From Rhodoferax mekongensis (GTDB taxonomy: Bacteria > Pseudomonadota > Gammaproteobacteria > Burkholderiales > Burkholderiaceae_C): a DNA stretch of 64,000 nt. The position numbers and the translations under genes were made by a program. Under the pieces are notes generated by a model, which ran no database searches, was not told the DNA's origin, and worked only from the letters and a program-made list of their open reading frames with translations. This document shows, in pieces, positions 9,519-20,695 of the stretch. Within the stretch, counting starts at the first letter, position 1; each line of letters opens with the position of its first letter. Location of the stretch: assembly GCF_032191775.1 (NCBI RefSeq), contig NZ_CP132507.1:1699001-1763000 (forward strand), read 5' to 3'.

Positions 9519-10042
9519 TCAGGTTTTTCTGACCCGCAACAGTTCGTCCAGTATCAGGCACATGGCCCCCACTGAAATGGCACAGTCAGCCACATTGAAG
9601 GCCGGAAAGTGCATGCCATTCCAGTGGAAGTCCAGAAAGTCCACCACATAACCGTGGATCAAGCGGTCTATCACGTTGCCGACAGCCCCGCCCAAAATGC
9701 AGGCCATGGCAAAGCTGAACAGCTTTTGTCCCGCATGCGAACGCAAGAGCCAGATGATGACCACGGCCGCCACAAAGCCCAATGCCGTGAAAAACCAGCG
9801 TTGCCAGCCACCCGCCGAAGCGAGGAACGAGAACGCGGCGCCGGTATTGTGGACCCGCACGATATTGAAGAAGCTGGTGACATAAGTGCTGTCACCCAGA
9901 TGGTAGTAACCCACGATCAGCGTTTTGGTGAACTGGTCCGCCAGAAGCAAGATAAAGGCCAGGCCCAGCCACTGCAGCATGCCGCCGCTGTTGCCGGAAC
10001 CCTTGCTGAAGGTCTTGCCGAAGCCTTTGTTGTTGCGGGCCA

Positions 10043-10043
<1 letters not shown>
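9519..10043 (-). CDS. lspA: Lipoprotein signal peptidase
   Basis: 174 residues with four membrane segments. The family motifs with the two catalytic aspartates are present: GNVIDRL (Asp126) and FNVADCAIS (Asp153), plus NTGAAFSF. It cleaves prolipoprotein signal peptides after lipidation in the inner membrane. The start codon overlaps the ileS stop by one base, giving translational coupling in the ribF-ileS-lspA order widespread in proteobacteria. The first about 20 residues are a Gly/Lys/Ser-rich cytosolic extension. Confidence 0.97.
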
Positions 10044-12931
<2,888 letters not shown>

Positions 12932-13062
12932 GGCCAACTCTCGGTTTGGAGGCTTTGTACAAGCAATTCGGGGAGGCGGCTACCGTCGCACGGGCGAAGG
13001 CAGCCTGAAGGGGCAGGTGACGCGGGGCAAAGTGCGTCGGGTGGCCGCGAGGGCCGGCCCCG

Positions 13063-14061
13063 TCAAATTCGGGTGCCGCCGGGAAGGCTGATGTGCGCCG
13101 CGAGCCAGGCGCGCGCGTCATCCCGGTCCTTTTGAATGCCCTGCGTCAGGGCGTCCAGACCGTCGTATTTCAATTCGTCGTGCAGTTTGTGCAGCAGTTC
13201 CACGCGAATGATTTTACCGTAGGCCCCCTCAGGGCCCAGTTCCGCAGGCCAGTCCAGGCAATGGGTCTCCAGGAGCACGCGGCCGCGGTTCACATCGTTG
13301 GGGTCCAGCGAAGGGCGCACACCCAGGTTGGCAACACCTTGCAAGGGTTTGGCGGCCAGACCATGGACCAGCACCACAAAAATGCCGCTGGCGGCAGGCT
13401 TCCAGTGCGCAAAACGCAAATTCAGGGTCTTGAAACCGAGGGTGCGGCCCAGTTTGCGCCCGTGCACCACATGGCCACTGATGCAATACGGCCGGCCCAG
13501 CAGGCGGGCTGCATCTTGCATGCGCCCCTGGCCCAGGGCGTCGCGCACCGCAGAGCTGGAGACGCGCAGGCCATGGACCTCGTAGGAATTCATGCGTGCT
13601 ACGTCGAAGCCATGGGCCTCGCCGGTGGCATCCAGCAGGGCGTAGTCGCCAGCGCGGGCCTTGCCGAAGCGGAAATCGTCGCCCACCAGCACGTAGCGGG
13701 CGCCCAAGCCGACTTGCAGCACTTGCTGGATGAAGTCTTGCGGACTCTGGTTGGCCAGCCGGGCGTCGAAAGGCAGCACGATAGTCTGGTCCACACCGGC
13801 CTTGGCCAGGTCGTCCAGCTTGTCGCGCAGGGTGCCTACGCGGGCGGGGGCCAGCTCGGGTTTTTGGTGCAGTTTGGCGAAATAGTCGCGCGGGTGGGGC
13901 TCGAAGGTCAGCACACAGCTGGGCACGCCGCGTTGCTGCGCCTCGCTTTTGAGCAGGGCCAGCATGGCCTGGTGGCCCCGGTGCACACCATCGAAGTTGC
14001 CAATTGTCACCGCGCACGCCTCGGACACGCCGGGGTGCTTGAAACCGCGAAAAACCTTCAT
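13063..14061 (-). CDS. ribF: Bifunctional riboflavin kinase / FAD synthetase
   Basis: 332 residues from ATG 14061 (MKVFRGF). The upstream in-frame extension is mostly repeat DNA and lacks family similarity. N-terminal FMN adenylyltransferase domain with TIGNFDGVHRGHQ; C-terminal riboflavin kinase domain with GRPYCISGHVVHGRKLGRTLG and a KTLNL core. It makes FMN then FAD from riboflavin. A copy of the 57-bp repeat lies immediately upstream, in the 5' leader, and no strong Shine-Dalgarno separates them. Confidence 0.96.
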   Translation of the reverse strand: MKVFRGFKHPGVSEACAVTIGNFDGVHRGHQAMLALLKSEAQQRGVPSCVLTFEPHPRDYFAKLHQKPELAPARVGTLRDKLDDLAKAGVDQTIVLPFDARLANQSPQDFIQQVLQVGLGARYVLVGDDFRFGKARAGDYALLDATGEAHGFDVARMNSYEVHGLRVSSSAVRDALGQGRMQDAARLLGRPYCISGHVVHGRKLGRTLGFKTLNLRFAHWKPAASGIFVVLVHGLAAKPLQGVANLGVRPSLDPNDVNRGRVLLETHCLDWPAELGPEGAYGKIIRVELLHKLHDELKYDGLDALTQGIQKDRDDARAWLAAHISLPGGTRI

Positions 14062-14064
14062 GGA

Positions 14065-14121
14065 GTTGTTATCTTTTTGATAGCAGGCCGCGCACATCGC
14101 ATCAGCGCCTGAAGCCAATTT
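14065..14121 (+). repeat. 57-bp repeat, copy 1 (ribF leader)
   Basis: GTTATCTTTTTGATAGC followed by a GCGC-bearing arm and GCGCCTGAAG matches the window consensus: a GCTAT/ATAGC hairpin, then a GCGCA...GCGCT arm, then GAAGCC-ATTT. It starts 3 bases upstream of the ribF start codon, so it must be part of the ribF leader RNA, and it lies in the divergent interval with the HNH gene. Confidence 0.75.
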
Positions 14122-14239
14122 GTCATGGAAACACGGTATATTGTGACCTAGCAGGGCCCGGACGGCTTGTCCGGTGCGCACTTGCAGACCTTTGCAGACT
14201 TGTGTTGGTGGTTGTTTGAACCGTTGATGGAGGCGTTGC

Positions 14240-14797
14240 GTGAAAGTCTTGAAGTTGTCGGCCCAAGGGCTGCCCCAGTCCTGGATATCGCTGGAACAGG
14301 CGGTGATCCATTACGCCGCGGACGAAGTGCGCTGGGAAGCCGGCGCAGAGGTGGCGGTGTTTCACGGCGGCCATAACGCGGTCACCGGGCAGCAGTCTGT
14401 CATCCGGGTCAACAGCATCATCGGCACCCGTGGCGTGCCCCGCATCAACCCCTTCAACTTGCGCCCCGGCCTGACCAATGCCAAATTGTTCATCCGCGAT
14501 CGCAATGTGTGCGCCTACTGCGGCGGGCACTTCCATGAAAACGACCTGACGCGCGAGCACATCATCCCCTTTGCCCAGAACGGTATCGACAACTGGATGA
14601 ATGTGGTCACCGCATGCCGCCCGTGCAACCACAGCAAGAGCCACCGCACCCCCGAGCAGGCCAACATGCCGCTGCTGTACACGCCCTATGTGCCCAGCTT
14701 GTGGGAGGACTTCATCCTGCGCAACCGCCGCATTCTTGCGGACCAGATGGAGTTTTTGATGGCGCATGTGCCGGCGTCGTCCCGTTTGCTGGTTTAG
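14240..14797 (+). CDS. HNH endonuclease
   Basis: 185 residues from GTG 14240, with GGAGG 7 bases upstream. A compact HNH fold lies in the middle: CAYCGG (zinc cysteines), LTREHIIPFAQNG with the catalytic His, then NVVTACRPCNHSK with the HNH Asn and second CxxC. This solitary chromosomal type, found beside housekeeping genes in many betaproteobacteria, is distinct from phage or intron HNH enzymes, and there is no mobile-element context. Target and role unknown. Ten bases separate it from mgsA on the same strand, so they may be co-transcribed. Confidence 0.88.
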   Translation: MKVLKLSAQGLPQSWISLEQAVIHYAADEVRWEAGAEVAVFHGGHNAVTGQQSVIRVNSIIGTRGVPRINPFNLRPGLTNAKLFIRDRNVCAYCGGHFHENDLTREHIIPFAQNGIDNWMNVVTACRPCNHSKSHRTPEQANMPLLYTPYVPSLWEDFILRNRRILADQMEFLMAHVPASSRLLV

Positions 14798-14806
14798 CAT
14801 GCGGGC

Positions 14807-15229
14807 ATGAGTACCAGCCCTGCCCAAAAGCCCGCTACCCGCACCCCGTCTGACCGCCCGCGCATCGCCCTGATTGCGCACGACCGCAAAAAAGACACCA
14901 TGGTGGCGCTCGCCCGCGAGTTCGCCCCCTACCTGAAAACTTGCACCCTGATGGCCACCGGCACCACGGGCGGCCGCTTGGTCGATGAGGTGGGCCTTCA
15001 GGTGGAGCGCATGCTCAGCGGCCCCTGGGGTGGCGACTTGCAAATCGGCGCGCGCCTTGCGGTGGGCGAGGTAGACGCGGTGATCTTCCTGCGCGACCCC
15101 ATGACCCCGCAGCCGCACGAACCCGACATCAATGCCTTGGTGCGCGCCTGTGACGTCCATGACGTGCCCTGTGCCACCAACCTGTCCAGCGCGCGCCTGG
15201 TGCTTGCGCAGTTGCTCCTGAAAGCATAG
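14807..15229 (+). CDS. mgsA: Methylglyoxal synthase
   Basis: 140 residues. Signature elements all present: [10 protein letters not shown] with His25, [17 protein letters not shown] with catalytic Asp77, FLRDP, HEPDI with His104, and PCATNLSSA. It converts dihydroxyacetone phosphate to methylglyoxal plus phosphate, a bypass that relieves sugar-phosphate build-up. The last codons and the TAG stop are supplied by a copy of the 57-bp repeat (LLKA then stop). Convergent with the Do-type protease. Confidence 0.96.
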   Translation: MSTSPAQKPATRTPSDRPRIALIAHDRKKDTMVALAREFAPYLKTCTLMATGTTGGRLVDEVGLQVERMLSGPWGGDLQIGARLAVGEVDAVIFLRDPMTPQPHEPDINALVRACDVHDVPCATNLSSARLVLAQLLLKA

Positions 15230-15267
15230 CTGCTCGCGCACATCAGACGGGCGCTGGAGGCCGATTT
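15212..15267 (+). repeat. 57-bp repeat, copy 2 (provides mgsA stop)
   Basis: TTGCTCCTGAAAGCATAGC then GCGCACATCAGACGGGCGCT and GGAGGCCGATTT. It overlaps the last codons and TAG of mgsA, and fills most of the gap to the convergent protease stop at 15284. No other terminator-like hairpin is present there, so it may serve as the transcript end for both genes (inference). Confidence 0.75.
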
Positions 15268-15283
15268 CGCGCTGAATGGGTGC

Positions 15284-16747
15284 TTACCCCACGGTCACGG
15301 GCACAAACAGGCGATCTTCACCGCGTAGCACCAGCAACGCCAGTTTCTTGCGCCCCTGGCCTATTTGGCTCTTGAGTGTGTCGGGTGAGCTGGCCAGCTC
15401 GCCGTTGACCGACAGGATCACATCGCCGCTGCGCAGGCCGGCACGCTTGGCAGGGCCATCGGCCACTTCCTCCACCACCAAACCGCCGGCGACTTGCGCT
15501 TCGGCGCGTTCCTGACGGCTCAGGGGGCGCACCGCCAGGCCCAGTTGCTTGTCTTGCGGAGCGGCAGATTCAGCGGCGACCTTGCCCGAATCCATCTGGC
15601 CCAGTGTGATGCTCAGTTCCTTGGGCTTGCCCTGGCGCCACACACTCACCGTCGCTTTGCTGCCTGGGGCAGTGTCAGACACCAAGGGCGGCAGTTCGCT
15701 GGACTGGCTGATGGCGGTGCCGTTGAACTTCAAAATCACATCGCCCGCCTGCAAACCGGCCTTGTCAGCGGCGCTGCCTTTGTCCACCGAGTTCACCAGG
15801 GCGCCGGCGGGCTTGTCCAGCCCGAAGGACTCGGCCAGCTCGGGGCTGACTTCCTGAATGGTCACGCCCAAGCGGCCTCGGCTGACCTTGCCGTGCGCGA
15901 GCAACTGGCCTTCGACCTTCATGGCTACGTCAATCGGAATGGCGAAGCTCAGGCCTTGGTAGCCGCCACTGCGGCTGTAGATCTGCGAGTTGATGCCGAT
16001 GACCTCGCCGGCCATATTGAACAGCGGACCACCGGAGTTGCCGGGGTTGATGGCTACATCGGTTTGCAGGAAGGGCACATAGCCCTCGTCGGGCAAGCTG
16101 CGCGATTTGGCGGACACGATGCCGGCTGTCACCGTGTTCTCAAATCCGAAGGGCGAGCCGATGGCCACCACCCATTCCCCCACGCGGCTGGTTTTTGGGT
16201 CGCCGATTTTGACGGTGGGCAGGTCCTTGGCATCGATTTTGAGCACCGCGACATCCGACAGTTTGTCGATGCCCAGCACCTTGGCCTTGAACTCGCGCTT
16301 GTCTTTGAGCTTGACGGTGACCTCGCTGGCATCGGCCACGACATGTGCGTTGGTCAGCACCACGCCATCGGCCTTCACAATGAAGCCGGAACCGGTGCCA
16401 CGGGTGGGCGCGTCGTCGGCCTCTGCGGGCGGCTGAAAGCGGCGGAAAAATTCATAAAACGGGTCGCGCGGGTCCAGCTGCGGGCCACCACCACGCGCGC
16501 TGGTCTTGATCGTGCCCTGCACGCTGATGTTGACCACCGCCGGGCCTTGTTGCTCGGCAATGTCGGCAAAACTGGCAGGCAGGGCGCCACGGGCATCGAT
16601 GGCCCGGCTGAAGGCCGAGGCAGGCGTGTCGGCCGGCGCAGCGGCAGGATTGCGCTGCGATAGCGCATAGCCGCCCAGAAAGCAGCTGGACGCCAGGACG
16701 CCGATGAATGTTGCTTTGAGGTAGAGGGAACGATCTTTCGTTTGCAT
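15284..16747 (-). CDS. Do-family periplasmic serine protease (DegP/DegQ-like)
   Basis: 487 residues from ATG 16747 (MQTKDRSLYL); an upstream extension of 26 residues has no membrane or family features. One N-terminal hydrophobic segment (about 11-29) acts as signal or anchor. Trypsin-like domain with catalytic triad His135 (LTNAHVV), Asp165 (LSDVAVLK) and Ser238 (NPGNSGGP). Two PDZ domains follow (about 290-380 and 405-480). It degrades or refolds misfolded envelope proteins. Cys22 in SSCFLGG is not a clear lipobox. DegQ, MucD and DegP cannot be told apart from sequence alone. Confidence 0.93.
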   Translation of the reverse strand: MQTKDRSLYLKATFIGVLASSCFLGGYALSQRNPAAAPADTPASAFSRAIDARGALPASFADIAEQQGPAVVNISVQGTIKTSARGGGPQLDPRDPFYEFFRRFQPPAEADDAPTRGTGSGFIVKADGVVLTNAHVVADASEVTVKLKDKREFKAKVLGIDKLSDVAVLKIDAKDLPTVKIGDPKTSRVGEWVVAIGSPFGFENTVTAGIVSAKSRSLPDEGYVPFLQTDVAINPGNSGGPLFNMAGEVIGINSQIYSRSGGYQGLSFAIPIDVAMKVEGQLLAHGKVSRGRLGVTIQEVSPELAESFGLDKPAGALVNSVDKGSAADKAGLQAGDVILKFNGTAISQSSELPPLVSDTAPGSKATVSVWRQGKPKELSITLGQMDSGKVAAESAAPQDKQLGLAVRPLSRQERAEAQVAGGLVVEEVADGPAKRAGLRSGDVILSVNGELASSPDTLKSQIGQGRKKLALLVLRGEDRLFVPVTVG

Positions 16748-16871
16748 GGTGTCATCCTTCAAGAAACAGTCAAGACCTGCTTCAGATAGGGACGCGCCGG
16801 CCCGAGTTCCAGCCCGAAAATGCAAAGAAATGTGAAGTGTCTGTGTGCAGAGGCTGCCCCCGCGGCAGGGG

Positions 16872-19562
16872 CTACAGCGGGTGGCTTACCAGCTTGAAAT
16901 CGGCGTCTTCTTCAAAGGTTTTGACGGTGAAGCCCAGGCTGCGCATGAGCTTGAGCATGCCGGGGTTGTGGGTGAGCACCAGGCCTTCGATTTCGCTCAG
17001 GCCTTTGTCGCGTGCCACGTCCATGATGGACATCATCAGCCGCGAGCCCAGGCCTTTGCCGGCAAACTCGTCTGCCACCACCAAAGAGAACTCACAACTC
17101 GATTTGTCAGGGTTGGTCACATAGCGCGACACACCGATGATGCGTTCGGTTTCCAGCATCTCACCGTCTTCGCCCGCAGTGCGGGTTTTGTGCACTGCGA
17201 CCAGCGCCATTTCGCGGTCGTAATCAATCAGTGTGAAGCGGGCGAGCATGGCGGGGGGCAGCTCATGCATGCTGGAGACAAAGCGGAAGTAGCGACTCTC
17301 CTTGGAAAGGCCTTGCACCAGGTCCTGCAGCATCTGCGCGTCGTCCGGTTGCACCGGGCGCACGGTGTATTCACCGCCCCCGCGCATGGGCCAGAGTTGC
17401 TCGTACTGGGCGGGGTAGGGCAGTATGGAAAGGTGGTTGTAGTTGTGAACGCGGCTGCTGACGCCTTGCGGCGCGTTGTCGATGACGATGCGCGCATCCA
17501 CCGCGAGCGCGCCATGTTCATCCACGATGATGGGGTTGATGTCCATCTCGCGCAGCTGGGGCAGCTCGCACACCATCTCGGAGATGCGCAGCAATATCTG
17601 CTCCAGCAGGTCGATGTTGGCGGGTGCGTTGTCGCGCCATTCACCCAAGGTCTCGGCCACGCGCGAGCGCTCGATGAGGCGGCGCGCCAGAAACTGGTTG
17701 AGCGGGGGCAGTTCCATGGCGCGGTCGTTGATTAACTCGATCATGGTGCCGCCGGCGCCGAAGGCAATGACCGGTCCGAACGGGTCATCCGTGACCAGTC
17801 CGATATAGATCTCACGGCCATGGCGGGAGCGCACCATGCTCTGCACCGTGACGCCGTTGATGCGCGCATCGGGGCGCAGGCGTTGCACGGTTTGCATCAT
17901 GTCGTTGTAGGTGTCACGCACACCGGTGGCGTTCATGATGTTCAGCGCCACGCCGCCCACATCCGATTTGTGGCTGATGTCGGGCGAGTCGATCTTGAGC
18001 ACTGCCGGAAAACCCAGCTGTGTGGCAATCATCATGGCCTCGTTGGCGCTGCGGGCCAGGATGGTACGGGTGACGGGAACGTGGAATGCCGAGAGCAGGG
18101 TCTTGGACTCCATCTCGGTAAGCACTTTGCGCCGCTCGGCCAGCACGCTTTCGATCACCAGGCGCGCGCCTTCAATGTCCGGCTTGGCCAGCGTGGAGAG
18201 CGGTGGTGGCGTTTGCTGCAAGAGCAGCTGGTTTTGATAGAACGAAGCGATGTTCCCGAAGGCGCCCACTGCGGCTTCCGGAGTTCTGAAGCTGGGTATC
18301 TCGGCGGCTTTCAGGATGCCACGTGCCGCGTTGACCGTGCTGTCGCCCATCCAACAGGAGAGCAAGGGTTTACCTATGGTTTTTTTGACCTCTGCCAGGG
18401 CGGTGGCCACCGCAGACGCGTCGTGGCCCGCTTTGGGCGAATAGATGGCCAACACGCCGTCTACGCCCCGGTCCTTGCCGGCAGCGTCCAGCGCTGCCTT
18501 GAAGTGTTCAGCGTCCGCTTCCTCCGACAGATCAATCAGATCCGTTAAGGAGGCCAACGGCGGGAGCAGGGGTTTGAGGGTTTCTGCGGTATTGGCAGAA
18601 AGCCTGCCGAGTTCCAGCTGGAGTTCGTTGATCCAGTCGGCGGCCAGCACGCCGGGGCCGCCCCCGTTGGTGACCAGTGCCAAGCGCTTGCCGACGGGGC
18701 GGTAGCGCGATGCCAGGCACTTGGCTGCCGAGAACAGCTCCACGAAAGAGCGCACCCGCACGGCGCCTGCGCGGCGCAGAGCAGCGTCGAACACATCGTC
18801 ACTGCCCACTATGGCGCCGCTGTGGGTTTGGGCGGCCTCATTGCCGGCAGGGCGACGCCCGGCCTTGAGCACCACCACCGGTTTGGCGTTGGCAGCCATA
18901 CGCAGGGCACTCATGAACCGGCGGGCATCCGAAATGCCCTCCATGTAGACCACGATGCTTTGGGTCTGTGCGTCATTGGCCAGAAAGTCGAGCACGTGCG
19001 CCAAATCCACGGAGGTGTGGGGGCCCAATGACACGACGGTGGAGAAGCCTACAGCGTTGTTGGCAGCCCAGTCCAGCATGGAAGAGGCCAGGGCGCCCGA
19101 CTGCGACACCAGCGCCAGCGGCCCGCGGTGTGCCAAGGGGCCGGCGAGGCTGGCATTGAGCTGCAACTGCGGGCGTTGCAAGCCCAAAGAATTCGGGCCC
19201 AGCAGTTGCACGCCTTCCCGTTTGGCGATTTTGGCCAGGGATGCTGCCAGCTCTGCACTGATGCCACTGGACACAATCACTGCGGCTTTGCAGGCAATGC
19301 GCCCTGCAATTTCCAGCGCAGCGGTCAGATCCTCAGGTGGGAGGGCGATGACCGCCAGGTCTGCGCGCGATTGCGCCAGGTCTGCCAGGGTGCCGGTGCT
19401 GTGGATGTCCAGAAAACGCAGGAGGCCGGTAAATGTCTGGGCCTGCAGGGCGGCCACCAGCATGCATGCCTGAGGCGGCAGTTGCTCAGGTGCATCCACC
19501 TGCCCGGCAAACACGATGACCGATTGCGGGGTAAACAGAGGGGACAGGTAATGCTTTTCCAT
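16872..19562 (-). CDS. Bifunctional acyl-CoA synthetase-like / GNAT protein acetyltransferase (Pat/PatZ type)
   Basis: 896 residues from ATG 19562, close to Salmonella Pat (886). Order: NDP-forming acyl-CoA synthetase-like alpha domain (GPNSLGL about 122-128, LNASLAG, LVSQSGA), ligase-CoA region (LKAGRRPAGN about 232-241), ATP-grasp-like region with VLKIDSPDISHKSDVGGV, and a C-terminal GNAT domain with the acetyl-CoA-binding GKGLGSRLM. It should acetylate lysines, classically of acyl-CoA synthetases. Unlike Salmonella Pat, reported to lack the active-site His of the synthetase domain, this protein has His247 in THSGAIVGSD at the corresponding place. The N-terminal CoA-binding glycine motif is degenerate (SVIVFAGQ). 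It follows a histone-deacetylase-like gene by 17 bases: writer and possible eraser in one operon. Confidence 0.9.
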   Translation of the reverse strand: MEKHYLSPLFTPQSVIVFAGQVDAPEQLPPQACMLVAALQAQTFTGLLRFLDIHSTGTLADLAQSRADLAVIALPPEDLTAALEIAGRIACKAAVIVSSGISAELAASLAKIAKREGVQLLGPNSLGLQRPQLQLNASLAGPLAHRGPLALVSQSGALASSMLDWAANNAVGFSTVVSLGPHTSVDLAHVLDFLANDAQTQSIVVYMEGISDARRFMSALRMAANAKPVVVLKAGRRPAGNEAAQTHSGAIVGSDDVFDAALRRAGAVRVRSFVELFSAAKCLASRYRPVGKRLALVTNGGGPGVLAADWINELQLELGRLSANTAETLKPLLPPLASLTDLIDLSEEADAEHFKAALDAAGKDRGVDGVLAIYSPKAGHDASAVATALAEVKKTIGKPLLSCWMGDSTVNAARGILKAAEIPSFRTPEAAVGAFGNIASFYQNQLLLQQTPPPLSTLAKPDIEGARLVIESVLAERRKVLTEMESKTLLSAFHVPVTRTILARSANEAMMIATQLGFPAVLKIDSPDISHKSDVGGVALNIMNATGVRDTYNDMMQTVQRLRPDARINGVTVQSMVRSRHGREIYIGLVTDDPFGPVIAFGAGGTMIELINDRAMELPPLNQFLARRLIERSRVAETLGEWRDNAPANIDLLEQILLRISEMVCELPQLREMDINPIIVDEHGALAVDARIVIDNAPQGVSSRVHNYNHLSILPYPAQYEQLWPMRGGGEYTVRPVQPDDAQMLQDLVQGLSKESRYFRFVSSMHELPPAMLARFTLIDYDREMALVAVHKTRTAGEDGEMLETERIIGVSRYVTNPDKSSCEFSLVVADEFAGKGLGSRLMMSIMDVARDKGLSEIEGLVLTHNPGMLKLMRSLGFTVKTFEEDADFKLVSHPL

Positions 19563-19579
19563 GGGGTGTGACTCCAGAT

Positions 19580-20506
19580 TCAATCGGCGCCGATGAGGAC
19601 TTTGACGTGCTCGGCCACGCTTCGGGCCAGCGGGTTCAGCACATAGCCGCCCTCCAGACAAGAGATGATGCGCCCCTGGCAATGCCGTTGGGCCACTGCC
19701 ATCAGCTGTCGGGTGACCCAAGCATAGTCGGCATCGACCAGACCGAGGTTGCCCATATCGTCTTCACGGTGTGCGTCAAAGCCGGCCGAGATGTAGATGA
19801 GCTGCGGGGCAAAGGCGTCCAGCGCAGGCACCCACTGGGTGGCTACCGCCTCGCGGAATTTGTCGCTGCCCGAGCGTGCGGGCAGACCCACATTCATCAT
19901 GTTGGGGCCCACGGCCTTCTCCCCGTTGTAGGGATAGAGTCCCTGCTCGAAAATGGAACACATGAGCACCCGTTCATCGCCGCGAAAAATGTCTTCACTG
20001 CCATTGCCGTGGTGCACATCGAAGTCAATCAAGGCCACGCGTTCCAGCCCGTGCACGTCCAGCGCATGGCGTATGCCGACGGCCACATTGTTGAAAAAGC
20101 AAAACCCCATGGCAGCCGAGCGTTCTGCATGGTGGCCCGGCGGGCGCACGCTGCAAAAAGCGGTGGGTACTTGCCCGCTGATGACCAGATCGGTGGCCTG
20201 CACGGCAGCCCCCGCCGCGCGCAAGGCCGCACGTACGGTGAAGGGGTTCATGTCGGTGTCCGGGTCCACCTTGTGGTAACCCTCTTTGGGAGACGCTTCC
20301 ATCAGCTCATGCACATAGTTGATGGCGTGGGCCCGACCCAGCTGTGCTTCGGTGGCCAGCGGTGCGTCATAGGTGTTCATGTAGTCCAGCAGGCCGCGCA
20401 GCAGCAGCATGTCCTGGATGGCGCCCAAGCGTTCGGGGCACTCTGGGTGGTCCGGCCCCATTTCATGTCGGGCGCAGTCGGGGTGGGAAATAAAGGCGGG
20501 CAGCAT
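19580..20506 (-). CDS. Histone-deacetylase-family protein (class II-like deacylase)
   Basis: 308 residues. HDAC fold motifs intact: RPPGHHA with the His125/His126 pair, DFDVHHGNG with zinc ligands Asp163 and His165, and SAGFDAH with Asp244. The zinc-dependent enzyme could deacetylate lysine, acetylpolyamines or other acylated amines. It is the first gene of a likely two-gene operon with the PatZ-type acetyltransferase, so protein deacetylation is the contextual guess, as with AcuC beside AcuA in Bacillus; acetylpolyamine amidohydrolase remains an alternative. Confidence 0.9.
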   Translation of the reverse strand: MLPAFISHPDCARHEMGPDHPECPERLGAIQDMLLLRGLLDYMNTYDAPLATEAQLGRAHAINYVHELMEASPKEGYHKVDPDTDMNPFTVRAALRAAGAAVQATDLVISGQVPTAFCSVRPPGHHAERSAAMGFCFFNNVAVGIRHALDVHGLERVALIDFDVHHGNGSEDIFRGDERVLMCSIFEQGLYPYNGEKAVGPNMMNVGLPARSGSDKFREAVATQWVPALDAFAPQLIYISAGFDAHREDDMGNLGLVDADYAWVTRQLMAVAQRHCQGRIISCLEGGYVLNPLARSVAEHVKVLIGAD

Positions 20507-20695
20507 CGCGTCTCCTGCATCTGGTTTTTTGCCAGTCTAGGCAGCCAAGCTGACACGAGTCTTGATGTGGGGCAATAAGGGCTGCATCAAGCCTTTACAC
20601 AAGGTTCACCTACCGGCGACTTGATTTGCACAGACGCGACGCAAACTGTGCCTCGCAGGCGAACGCACCGACACAACCGCAAGGAGTTTGTAGCG

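Noticed and set aside
12932..13062. Possible further repeat between ribF and ileS
   Set aside because: Only a short GGGCCGGCCC palindrome is visible, with no match to either repeat family.
14140..14175. CCGGAC/GTCCGG hairpin upstream of ribF as a riboswitch (FMN type)
   Set aside because: The region is too short and lacks the conserved multi-arm FMN aptamer; only a simple stem is present.
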